This document shows, piece after piece, positions 6,543-13,803 of a stretch of DNA of 17,022 nt (positions are counted from its first letter, which is position 1; every line of letters starts with the position of its first letter). The DNA lies in the NCBI GenBank assembly GCA_052386975.1, contig JBQTJQ010000055.1:1-17022 (forward strand). Reading direction: 5' to 3'. Position numbers and translations under genes: made by a program. Source of the DNA: JACPFV01 sp052386975 (GTDB lineage Bacteria > Pseudomonadota > Gammaproteobacteria > Nevskiales > Nevskiaceae). Below the pieces are notes generated by a model that was given only the letters and a program-made list of their open reading frames with translations, was not told the origin of the DNA and did not search any database.

Positions 6543-7703
6543 ATGAACGCGGTCTACATCCAGCGCCTGGCGGCGTTCCTGCCCAATCCGCCGGTCTCCA
6601 ACGACCAGATGGAAAGCGTGCTCGGCCAGATCAACGGCAAGCCGTCGCGCGTGCGCCGCATCATCCTGCGCAGCAACGGCATCCTGGCGCGCCACTACGT
6701 GATCGATCCGCAGAGCGGCGAGCCGCGCTACAACAACGCGCAGCTCACCGCCGAGGCGGTGCGCGGCCTGGCCGGCGACGGCGTGTCGCTGTCGCAGATC
6801 GACCTGATTGCCTGCGGCACCAGCTCGGCGGACCAGATCGCCCCGGGACATGCGGCGATGGTGCACGGCGAGCTCGGCAACGTGCCCTGCGAGGCGGTGT
6901 CCTTCTCCGGCATCTGCTGCGCCGGTATCGGTGCCCTCAAGTACGCGCACATGTCGGTGGCTACCGGCTCGGCCCGGAGCGCGGTGGCGACCGGCTCCGA
7001 AGTCGTGTCCACGGCGATCCGCGCCCAGATGTTCGCGACCGAAGGACAGGCGACCGAGGATGACCTGAAGAAGCGCCCGGAGCTCGCCTTCGACCGCGAC
7101 TTCCTGCGCTGGATGCTGTCCGACGGTGCCGGCGCGGCGCTGCTCGGTCCCGATCCGGTGCGCAAGAACGGCGTGGCGCTGCGGCTCGACTGGATCGAGA
7201 TGCTGTCGTACGCGCACGAGCAGCCGGCGTGCATGTACGCCGGCGCGGAGAAGAAGGCGGACGGCCGCCTGCGCGGCTGGCGCGAATACGACTCGACCGT
7301 GGACGCCGCAAAGCACTGCGCCTTCACGCTCAAGCAGGACGTGCGCCAGCTCAACGAGCACGTGGTCAAGTACTGCATCGAGCGGGCGCTGCCCGAGGTC
7401 CTGCGCCGCCGCAACCTCAAGGCCGACGACGTGCGCTGGTTCCTGCCGCATTACTCGTCCGAGTATTTCCGCGACCCGGTGCACCAGGCGATCAAGCGCG
7501 TCGGCTTCGACGTGCCGCAGGAGCGCTGGTTCACCAACCTCACCTCGGTCGGCAACGTCGGCTCGGCCTCGGCCTACCTGATGCTGGAGGCGCTGGTGCG
7601 GCTGCACGGCATCGAGGCGGGCGACAAGATCCTGATGTTCGTTCCGGAGAGCGGCCGCTTCTCCGCGGCCTACGCGCTGATCACGGCCGTCAACGGCGCG
7701 TAA
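6543..7703 (+). CDS. darB: DarB-like beta-ketoacyl-ACP synthase III
   Basis: This is a 386-residue thiolase-fold condensing enzyme of the KAS III type. The catalytic triad is visible: Cys126 in SGICCAGIGALKYA (122-135), His303 in PHYSS, and Asn338 in TSVGNVGSAS. In the DarB branch such enzymes are reported to join two beta-ketoacyl chains head-to-head and cyclise them to 1,3-cyclohexanediones, precursors of dialkylresorcinols. Pairing with a DarA-like neighbour supports that branch over a fatty-acid FabH. An alternative is an HMG-CoA-synthase-like or OleA-like reaction. A GGGGGAG/GGAG stretch upstream of the ATG is a good ribosome-binding site. Its stop codon abuts a 64-bp palindrome. The family is secure and the dialkylresorcinol role is likely. 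Confidence 0.85.
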   Translation: MNAVYIQRLAAFLPNPPVSNDQMESVLGQINGKPSRVRRIILRSNGILARHYVIDPQSGEPRYNNAQLTAEAVRGLAGDGVSLSQIDLIACGTSSADQIAPGHAAMVHGELGNVPCEAVSFSGICCAGIGALKYAHMSVATGSARSAVATGSEVVSTAIRAQMFATEGQATEDDLKKRPELAFDRDFLRWMLSDGAGAALLGPDPVRKNGVALRLDWIEMLSYAHEQPACMYAGAEKKADGRLRGWREYDSTVDAAKHCAFTLKQDVRQLNEHVVKYCIERALPEVLRRRNLKADDVRWFLPHYSSEYFRDPVHQAIKRVGFDVPQERWFTNLTSVGNVGSASAYLMLEALVRLHGIEAGDKILMFVPESGRFSAAYALITAVNGA

Positions 7704-7765
7704 AAAAGGGGTCAGGTTCATTTTTCTCGAAGGGGCAGCCGAAAAGTGAACCTGACCCCTTTTTT
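7702..7765. repeat. 64-bp palindrome with A6/T6 ends (REP-like, bidirectional terminator)
   Basis: The arms 7702-7726 and 7741-7765 are complementary at 24 of 25 positions. They share the core GGGGTCAGGTTCA (7708-7720) / TGAACCTGACCCC (7747-7759), outer A6 and T6 runs, and an inner TTTTC/GAAAA; the one mismatch would be a G-U pair in RNA. The loop is 14 nt (7727-7740). The left arm begins inside the darB stop codon. From memory, GGGGTCAG-type palindromes are widespread repeats in proteobacterial genomes, often tied to IS200-like REP-associated transposases; no such gene is in this window. The GC stem followed by T6 should work as an intrinsic terminator on both strands. Confidence 0.85.
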
Positions 7766-7774
7766 CTCGCCTCG

Positions 7775-8170
7775 ATGAAGAAGGCCGAAGTCCCGCAGGA
7801 CGCCCGCCCGGAGTATGGCGGCGAGCGCCGCGCCCTCTACGCCGTCGACGAGCAGGGCCGTTATTCCACGGTGCCTTCGGCCGGCTGGCAGGCCGACGGC
7901 ATCGTCAACCAGCAGGCCGTGGACGAATACCGCCGCCTCGCCGACGAGGCGCTGGCGCGCGCCCGCGTCGGGCAGACCTCGGCGCTGGAGTTCCACATGT
8001 ACGACCGGCGCATGGAGCTCGAGACGCTGGCCGAGGCCACCGGGCTGTGGCGCTGGCGCGTGCGCCGGCACCTGCGGCCCGGCGCGTTCGCCGCGCTCGC
8101 GCCGGAGCTGAAGCAGCGCTACGCCGACGCGCTCGGCGTCGCCGCCGACCGGCTGGACCGCCTGCCGTGA
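7775..8170 (+). CDS. Small uncharacterised protein with HTH-like C-terminus
   Basis: I do not recognise a named family for this 131-residue protein. It is mostly charged, with no signal peptide or membrane segment. The N-terminal half (1-60) reads like a small beta/loop region with conserved-looking aromatic residues (LYAVDEQGRYSTVPSAGW). The C-terminal part, about 82-130 (LETLAEATGLWRWRVRRHL, then LKQRYADALGVAADRL), has the spacing of an XRE-type helix-turn-helix, including the closing ALGV segment. It could be a regulator, or a small protein working with the next gene, whose GTG start overlaps its stop (GTGA, 8167-8170). The ATG at 7775 lies just 9 bp past the 64-bp palindrome and has no strong ribosome-binding site. 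Tight coupling argues that it is real. Confidence 0.7.
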   Translation: MKKAEVPQDARPEYGGERRALYAVDEQGRYSTVPSAGWQADGIVNQQAVDEYRRLADEALARARVGQTSALEFHMYDRRMELETLAEATGLWRWRVRRHLRPGAFAALAPELKQRYADALGVAADRLDRLP

Positions 8171-9198
8171 ACGCGCCGGCAACACGCCCCTTCGAGCACC
8201 GCCACGCCGGCCATTGCGAGACCGGCGTGACCGCCGGCCTGCTGCGCCACGCCGGCCTGCCGATCTCAGAGCCGATGGCGCTCGGCCTCGGCCACGGCCT
8301 GACCTTCGCGCACTTCCCGTTCTTCAGGGTCGGCGGCCTGCCGCTGACCAGCTATCGCATGCCGCCCGGCATGATCTACAAGACGCTCTCGAGCGCGCTC
8401 GGCTTCAAGCTGCGCCGCGAGAAATTCCGCAATCCCGACGACGGCATGGCCGCGCTCGACGCGCACCTGGCCGCGGGCCGCCCGGTCGGCGTGCAGACCT
8501 CGGTGTTCTGGCTGCCGTATTTCCCGCCGACCATGCGGTTCCATTTCAACGCGCACAACCTGATCGTCTACGGCCGCGAGGACGGCCCGCCCGCCGCCGA
8601 AGGCGGCGGGTCACACGTGTACCTGCTGTCGGATCCGGTGTTCGAGCACCCGCAGCGCTGCGCCGGCGCCGACCTCGCCAAGGCGCGCTTCGTCAAGGGC
8701 GCGCTGGCGCCCAAGGGCCTGCTGTACTACCCGGAGCAGGTGCCGGCGACGATCGATTACGCGCGCCTGGTGCCGCGCGCGATCCGCAAGACGGCCAACA
8801 TGATGGTGCGCACGCCGGTGCCGGTGGTCGGCGTGCGCGCGATCCGCTCGCTGGCGCGCAAGATCGGCAAGCTCGCCTCCGGGGATCCGCGTTACGCGCG
8901 GCTGTTCGTCGGCCAGGTCGTGCGGATGCAGGAGGAGATCGGCACGGGCGGCGGCGGCTTCCGCTTCATGTACGCCGCGTTCCTGCAGGAAGCCGGCGAG
9001 CGGCTCGACCACGCGGCGCTCAAGGACGCGGCCCGGCAGATGACCGAGACTGGCGACACCTGGCGCCAGTTCGCGCTGGCCGGCGCGAAATTCGTCAAGG
9101 ACAAGTCCGGCGCGGATTACGCGGGGCTGACGGCTGCGCTGAATGCCTGCGCCGACAAGGAAGAGCAGGTCTTCCGCTACCTGCTGGCAAATACCTAA
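8167..9198 (+). CDS. BtrH N-terminal domain protein (papain-like acyltransferase/peptidase fold)
   Basis: The 343-residue product begins, after a short tail, with HAGHCETGVTAGLLRHAGL (13-31) followed by MALGLGHGLTF. This pattern is typical of the BtrH N-terminal domain. BtrH is known from butirosin synthesis, where it moves an acyl group from a carrier protein to an aminoglycoside. Candidate catalytic residues are Cys17, His130 in HFNAHNLIVYG, and Asp156 in LLSDP; this is my alignment by eye. The C-terminal half is mainly helical and resembles the DUF4872-type partner domain. The GTG start (8167-8169) overlaps the upstream stop and puts the Cys near the N-terminus, as in the family. Encoded with an acyl carrier protein gene nearby, it may transfer, release or hydrolyse an ACP-bound acyl group. 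Its stop overlaps that of the convergent gene. Confidence 0.78.
   Translation: MNAPATRPFEHRHAGHCETGVTAGLLRHAGLPISEPMALGLGHGLTFAHFPFFRVGGLPLTSYRMPPGMIYKTLSSALGFKLRREKFRNPDDGMAALDAHLAAGRPVGVQTSVFWLPYFPPTMRFHFNAHNLIVYGREDGPPAAEGGGSHVYLLSDPVFEHPQRCAGADLAKARFVKGALAPKGLLYYPEQVPATIDYARLVPRAIRKTANMMVRTPVPVVGVRAIRSLARKIGKLASGDPRYARLFVGQVVRMQEEIGTGGGGFRFMYAAFLQEAGERLDHAALKDAARQMTETGDTWRQFALAGAKFVKDKSGADYAGLTAALNACADKEEQVFRYLLANT
8590..8610 (+). repeat. Perfect hairpin inside the BtrH-like gene
   Basis: CCCGCCGCC (8590-8598) and GGCGGCGGG (8602-8610) form a 9-bp stem with a GAA loop, inside codons for the low-complexity PPAAEGGG segment (residues 141-148) between the candidate catalytic His and Asp. 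It is probably a GC-rich surface loop. Confidence 0.4.
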
Positions 9199-10031
9199 GT
9201 CGTTACGAACACGGCGTAGCAGCCATGACGGCTGGCGCGCAGGTGCAGCAGCGCCGCGCCTTCGCGCTGCTCGATGAAGCGGCAGATACGCGCGGCGGTG
9301 GCGTGCCCGGAGTGCGCGGCCGGCACCGGCGCGGCCTCGTCGCGGACCATTCCCGCCGGCCAGCGCTCGTTCGCGAGCGCGCCTCGCGCTTCGCTTTCGT
9401 CGGCGTAGCGTCGCACCCACTGCACCGTGGCCAGCGGCTGCTGTGCGTTCTGGTCCACGTAGAGCCAGTGACTGGACTCGGCCAGCGCAGCGTCGGCCGC
9501 CAGGTCGAGGCGCGCGCGCTGCTCAGCGAGCGGCCAGGCGCATTCCTCGACGGCGCCGACCAGCGCCTGCGCGCGGTGCTCGCTGCGCAGGCTGGCGAGC
9601 TCGAGCGCGGCCTCGAACGCAAACTCGTTCGCGGCCACCGCCTGGTTCGAGCCGTGGATGCCCAGGCTCGCGGCGACGTAGAAGCCCGCCATGTTGCTCG
9701 ACTGGTTGATGAACGCGACCGGCGTCGGCAGGCCGCGCGAGGCCACGGCCTTCACCAGCGCGACGCTGTCGCCGACCGTGCCGTGCGTCAGCGCGAGGTA
9801 CAGCGGGCAACGCGGCTCGGGCCGCGCCGGCCCCAGGCAGCGATGCGCGCCGAGCAGCGACAGCTCGATCAGCCGGCTCACGCGGCGCGGCGGCTCCGCC
9901 ATCAGCGGCTGCAGCAGCGGCCGCAGCGGCGCGGGCGTGTCGCCGGCGGGCAGCACCACCGAGGCGGCGCTGGCGATCTTGAGCGGCCGTTCGATACGCT
10001 CGCTGCGCTCGCTACTCACGGCAGGCTTCAT
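9195..10031 (-). CDS. Chain-length-factor-like ketosynthase partner (inactive Cys site)
   Basis: This 278-residue protein resembles the N-terminal half of a KAS II-type ketosynthase and the short 'chain length factor' proteins of aryl polyene clusters. Where the partner ketosynthase has TACSSSANAALYA, this protein has INQSSNMAGFYVA (108-120). Gln110 thus replaces the nucleophilic Cys, a known hallmark of chain length factors in type II polyketide synthases. It should pair with the ketosynthase encoded just upstream, with which it overlaps by 4 bp (ATGA), and set chain length or decarboxylate malonyl-ACP. Residues 3-16 are encoded by a 41-bp palindromic repeat that seems to have supplied a new N-terminus; the family-like sequence begins near LKIASAAS (18-25). 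A GTG at codon 5 is an alternative start. It ends convergently with the BtrH-like gene. Confidence 0.78.
   Translation of the reverse strand: MKPAVSSERSERIERPLKIASAASVVLPAGDTPAPLRPLLQPLMAEPPRRVSRLIELSLLGAHRCLGPARPEPRCPLYLALTHGTVGDSVALVKAVASRGLPTPVAFINQSSNMAGFYVAASLGIHGSNQAVAANEFAFEAALELASLRSEHRAQALVGAVEECAWPLAEQRARLDLAADAALAESSHWLYVDQNAQQPLATVQWVRRYADESEARGALANERWPAGMVRDEAAPVPAAHSGHATAARICRFIEQREGAALLHLRASRHGCYAVFVTT
9985..10025 (-). repeat. 41-bp palindromic repeat, copy A (start of the CLF-like gene)
   Basis: On the minus strand this copy begins CCTGCCGTGAGTAGCGAGCG and ends CGTATCGAACGGCC. It is identical to copy B (13408-13448) at 38 of 41 positions. The ends pair (GCCGT with ACGGC), and the middle has two direct AGCGAGCG units. 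It starts 6 nt into the gene, so it is translated as PAVSSERSERIERP. Confidence 0.9.
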
Positions 10032-11155
10032 CGCGCCAGCACCACGCTGGTGGTGGTGCCGCCGAAGCCGAAGAAGTTGCACAGCACCGCGCCGCTGGCG
10101 GCGAGCGGGCGCGAGGTCTTCTCGGGATGCACGCGCGTCGCCGGGTCGGCCTGCTCGAAGCCCGGCGTGGCCGGCAGGAAGCCCTCGCGCCAGCAGGCGG
10201 CGAGGCACAGCATCTCGATCGCGCCGCAGGCGCCCAGCGTGTGGCCGAAGTACGGCTTGATCGAGGTCAGCGGCGGCAGCGCGTCGCCGCACACGCGCCG
10301 CAGCGCTTCGCCTTCCGACTGGTCGTTGCTCGGCGTGCCGGTGCCGTGCGCCTTGACCGCGATCAGCTCGCGCGGCGCGAGCCCGGCGTCGGCCAGCGCG
10401 TCGGCCATGACTTCGGCGACGCGCTCGGGCAGCGAGTTGGTCGGCGTCGACGGATCGCAGGCGGTGGCGGCGCCGGCCAGGCGCACCGCGCCGGGCCGCG
10501 CCTCGCGTCCCAGCACCATCGCGCCGGCGCCTTCGCCGAGCACCAGGCCGTCGCGCGCCAGGTCGAACGGCCGGTAACCGGCGTGCGTCAGCAGCATCAG
10601 CGAGGCGAAGCCGAGCAGCGACAGGCGGTTGTAGCCCTCGACGCCGACCACCAGCGCGTGGTCGAGGCGGCCCTCGGCCAGCATCGCGCGCGCGTACAGC
10701 GCGGCGTTGGCCGACGACGAGCAGGCGGTGTTGAACGCGTACTGCGGACCGGCGATGGCGAAGCGCGCCGCGATGTCGCGCGCGACCGTGGTGTGGCCAG
10801 GCGCGGCGATCAGCGGTGTTTCGCCGGGCGCGTAGGCCTGCTCGTAGCCGGTCTCGATCAGCGGCAGGTCGAGCGCCGTGCTGCCGACGAAAATGCCCAT
10901 GCGCGCCAGCGCCGGCGGTGGCAGCCGCGCCTCGGCCAGCGCCTCTTCGACGGCGTGGCCCACCATGCGCAGGAAAGCGTCCGGGTCGTTGGGGCCGGCG
11001 GCGAAGTGGAACGGCAGCGGCGCGCCGCCGTACTCGACCGGCGAGGCGCGCGGCGCCGGCGCCGGCAGCGCCAGCGCCCTGGCGTGCGCCGGCAGGCCGC
11101 GGCCGAGCGCCGTGACCAGGCCGCCGCCGAGCAGGACCGCCGGAGCCGGGGCCAC
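10028..11155 (-). CDS. Beta-ketoacyl-ACP synthase (KAS II / FabF type)
   Basis: The 375-residue product carries the full KAS II catalytic set: Cys145 in NTACSSSANA (142-151), His270 in KAHGTGTPSND (268-278), and Lys300/His305 in SIKPYFGHTLGACGAIEM (298-315), with the C-terminal Gly-rich FFGFGGTTTS (361-370). It condenses malonyl-ACP with a growing acyl chain. Pairing with a Gln-containing chain-length factor and its own ACP suggests a dedicated polyene or long-chain system of the aryl polyene type rather than housekeeping FabF. The start is a GTG (11153-11155) just after the acp stop, with GAGG touching it, so translation is probably coupled. It is slightly shorter than typical FabF (about 410), with a reduced N-terminus. 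The activity class is secure; the substrate is inferred. Confidence 0.9.
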   Translation of the reverse strand: MAPAPAVLLGGGLVTALGRGLPAHARALALPAPAPRASPVEYGGAPLPFHFAAGPNDPDAFLRMVGHAVEEALAEARLPPPALARMGIFVGSTALDLPLIETGYEQAYAPGETPLIAAPGHTTVARDIAARFAIAGPQYAFNTACSSSANAALYARAMLAEGRLDHALVVGVEGYNRLSLLGFASLMLLTHAGYRPFDLARDGLVLGEGAGAMVLGREARPGAVRLAGAATACDPSTPTNSLPERVAEVMADALADAGLAPRELIAVKAHGTGTPSNDQSEGEALRRVCGDALPPLTSIKPYFGHTLGACGAIEMLCLAACWREGFLPATPGFEQADPATRVHPEKTSRPLAASGAVLCNFFGFGGTTTSVVLAR

Positions 11156-11156
11156 C

Positions 11157-11423
11157 TCAGGCCGGTTGCAGGTGGTCGGCGAGTACGTTGATCGAGCGCA
11201 TCACCCGGATCAGTTCCTTGGGGTCGGTGATGCGCACGCCGAAGTGCACCTGCAGCGCCATCGAGATCTGCAGGCCGTCGATCGAGTCGAGCTTGAGTGC
11301 GCTCTGCGGCCCGAACAGCGCCTCGTCGTCGCCGATGGTGTCGGGCGCGACGGCCTTGTCGGCCTCGGTGACGATCAGGGTCTTCAGGCGCAGTTTCAGC
11401 GCCGGGTCCTGCGAGCCTTTCAT
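11157..11423 (-). CDS. Acyl carrier protein
   Basis: This 88-residue, mostly helical protein has the phosphopantetheine attachment site at Ser47 within LKLDSIDGLQIS (44-55), equivalent to the DSL motif of classical ACPs. The second-helix pattern and the following VHFGVRITDPKEL fit the family. It would carry the growing acyl chain for the adjacent ketosynthase/CLF pair, and possibly for DarB or the BtrH-like protein. Its ATG overlaps the stop of the ABC permease (ATGA at 11420-11423), and its stop is next to the ketosynthase start. No phosphopantetheinyl transferase gene is visible in the window, so a general one must act on it. The longer, basic N-terminus distinguishes it from housekeeping AcpP. 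Confidence 0.9.
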   Translation of the reverse strand: MKGSQDPALKLRLKTLIVTEADKAVAPDTIGDDEALFGPQSALKLDSIDGLQISMALQVHFGVRITDPKELIRVMRSINVLADHLQPA

Positions 11424-12634
11424 GGGTCGGTGCGAGGGAAGAGCAGCGTGGCGGTGGTGAAGGTGACGAGGGCGAAGGCCGCGAGCGCGGCCGATTCCGG
11501 CAGCACGTCGGCGACGCCGCCGCCGCGCAGCAGGATATCCCAGCAGCCCTCCAGCGCCCACGACATCGGCGACGCCGCGCTCGCCGCCTGCATCGCCGGC
11601 GGCATCACCAGCTTGGGCACCATGACGCCGCCGATCGCGCCGAGCACCAGGTTGGCGACGCCGCCAAGCGTGGTCGCCTGCACCGCCGAGCGCGCGACCA
11701 CCGCCACCAGCAGGCCGAAGCCGATCGCTGCGAACGACAGCGCGCTGGCGATCAGCCAAAGGCCGGCGAGGCTGTTGCCGAGCCCGAGCCGGTCGCCGCC
11801 GAGCGCCGGCACGATCCAGGCGCCAACCGCGAGCATCAGCGCGAGCTGGCCGAGGTTCAGGAGGTAATACGCCGGAAACTTCGCCGCCAGCAGTTTGGCC
11901 GGCGACACGTTCAGCAGCGCCAGACGCTGCAGGTTGCCCTGCTCGCGCTCGGCCAGCACGCTGGTGGCCAGCGGCAGCACCACAAAGAACATCGCGAACA
12001 CCAGCCAGGCCGGCACGCTCTGCTGCACGGCGTTGGGCTGGGCCGGCAGCTCGCCCGCGCCGACGTAGACCGCCTCGACCGGCAGTCGCGCGGGATCGAC
12101 CTGGCCGCGGAATTTCCGCGCCTCCTCGTGCGGCACGCCCATCGCGTCCTCGAGCAGGTACTCGGCCTGCACCGCGGCCAGCGCCGCCCGCACGCTGGCC
12201 TCGAACAGCAGGCGCGCCTGTGCTGGCGCGCTGGGCGAGAGGTACAGGCGGATCAGCGCGGTCTTTGCGGATTCGGGCGCGCCCTCGGCCGCGCCGGCGA
12301 TGCGCTCGGCAAAGCCGGCGTCGATCGCCACCGCGAACGGCGCCTCGTCGGCGCGCAGCCGCTCGAGCAGCTGCGCCTCGTCGCCCGCCGTCAGGCGCGA
12401 GAGCGTCGGCCGCGCCGCCAGCGCGTCGCCGAGCGCCAGCGCGAAATATCCGCCGTCGCGGTCGAGCCACAGGTAGTCCAGCGATGCGCGGCGCTCCGGG
12501 TCCATCGCGTCGCGCAACGCCAGCGACATGATCAGGATGAACACCGCCGGCATCACGAACAGCACGGCGAGGCCGTGGTGGTCGCGCAACAGCACGCGCA
12601 ATTCCTTGCCGACCAGTGCCGCGAAGATGCGCAT
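11420..12634 (-). CDS. ABC-2 type transporter permease
   Basis: The 404-residue membrane protein is laid out like ABC-2 exporter subunits of the YhhJ/YbhR kind. The N-terminal MRIFAALVGKELRVLLRDHH is followed by a first membrane helix (about 23-43). A large extracytoplasmic domain (about 45-205) comes next, then about five membrane segments from VPAWLVFAMFFVVLPLATSV to the C-terminal AALAAFALVTFTTATLLF. The EREQGNLQRLALLNVSPAKLL loop after the second helix matches the conserved coupling region of this class. It follows the ATPase gene by 16 bp, with a GAGGAA ribosome-binding site 8-9 nt before the ATG, and overlaps the acp gene. Half-transporters of this type usually dimerise and export lipids or hydrophobic small molecules, so export of the cluster product is the likely role. 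Confidence 0.9.
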   Translation of the reverse strand: MRIFAALVGKELRVLLRDHHGLAVLFVMPAVFILIMSLALRDAMDPERRASLDYLWLDRDGGYFALALGDALAARPTLSRLTAGDEAQLLERLRADEAPFAVAIDAGFAERIAGAAEGAPESAKTALIRLYLSPSAPAQARLLFEASVRAALAAVQAEYLLEDAMGVPHEEARKFRGQVDPARLPVEAVYVGAGELPAQPNAVQQSVPAWLVFAMFFVVLPLATSVLAEREQGNLQRLALLNVSPAKLLAAKFPAYYLLNLGQLALMLAVGAWIVPALGGDRLGLGNSLAGLWLIASALSFAAIGFGLLVAVVARSAVQATTLGGVANLVLGAIGGVMVPKLVMPPAMQAASAASPMSWALEGCWDILLRGGGVADVLPESAALAAFALVTFTTATLLFPRTDP

Positions 12635-12650
12635 GGCCCAGTTCCTCAGC

Positions 12651-13451
<801 letters not shown>

Positions 13452-13459
13452 GGGCCCGG

Positions 13460-13469
13460 AGTATACAAT
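13460..13469. promoter_or_regulatory. Predicted divergent promoter with overlapping -10 elements
   Basis: The 24-bp gap between the divergent ATPase and EF-hand starts holds AGTATACAAT. Read on the plus strand, TACAAT (13464-13469) is a good -10 placed 7 bp before the EF-hand ATG. On the minus strand, TATACT (13460-13465) is a good -10 placed 9 bp before the ATPase ATG. Both would give leaderless or nearly leaderless messages. I see no convincing -35 hexamers. Confidence 0.45.
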
Positions 13470-13475
13470 TCGCGC

Positions 13476-13790
13476 ATGCGTAAGCCGCTGTTTTTCCTGA
13501 CGCTGTTCGCCGCGTGCGCGTCCGCGCAGGAGCCGGTTCCGGCCGAGCCCGACCAGAAGCTCAAGGCGCAGTGGGAGCAGCGCTTCCGCGACGCCGACAA
13601 GAACCAAAGCCGTTCGCTGGACCCGGCCGAAGCCAAGGCCGGCCTGCCGAAGGTGCTGTGGCGCAACTTCGCCGGCATCGACACCGACGCCGACGGCGCC
13701 ATCACGCCCGAAGAGCTGTGGGCCATGCACCGGCGCGAGGTCGCCGCGCGCGAGAAGCGCCGCGCCGCGCGCGTAACGCCGACGCCCTGA
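13476..13790 (+). CDS. Small secreted EF-hand protein
   Basis: The 104-residue product begins with a signal peptide, MRKPLFFLTLFAACASA, likely cut after Ala17 (ASA before QEP). The mature part carries two EF-hand-like calcium loops. The first is DKNQSRSLDPAE (41-52), with acidic/polar ligands at positions 1, 3, 5, 9 and 12 but Arg at the usual Gly position. The second, DTDADGAITPEE (69-80), is canonical. The C-terminus is highly basic (about 85-100). It is probably a periplasmic calcium-binding protein of unknown role. Its start lies 24 bp from the divergent ABC operon, and its stop is 13 bp before mnmE, with which it may be cotranscribed. Being a small, fast-evolving gene, it offers no specific functional clue beyond calcium binding. 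Confidence 0.82.
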   Translation: MRKPLFFLTLFAACASAQEPVPAEPDQKLKAQWEQRFRDADKNQSRSLDPAEAKAGLPKVLWRNFAGIDTDADGAITPEELWAMHRREVAAREKRRAARVTPTP

Positions 13791-13803
13791 CGCCGTAACC
13801 GAC

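Noticed and set aside
8214..10577. 787-codon open frame on the plus strand
   Set aside because: It covers parts of three well-supported genes on both strands, and its Arg/Ala-rich product resembles no family.
10028..11155. The ketosynthase as housekeeping fabF
   Set aside because: The N-terminus is reduced, and it is paired with a Gln-type chain-length factor, a private ACP and an exporter rather than with fabD, fabG or acpP.
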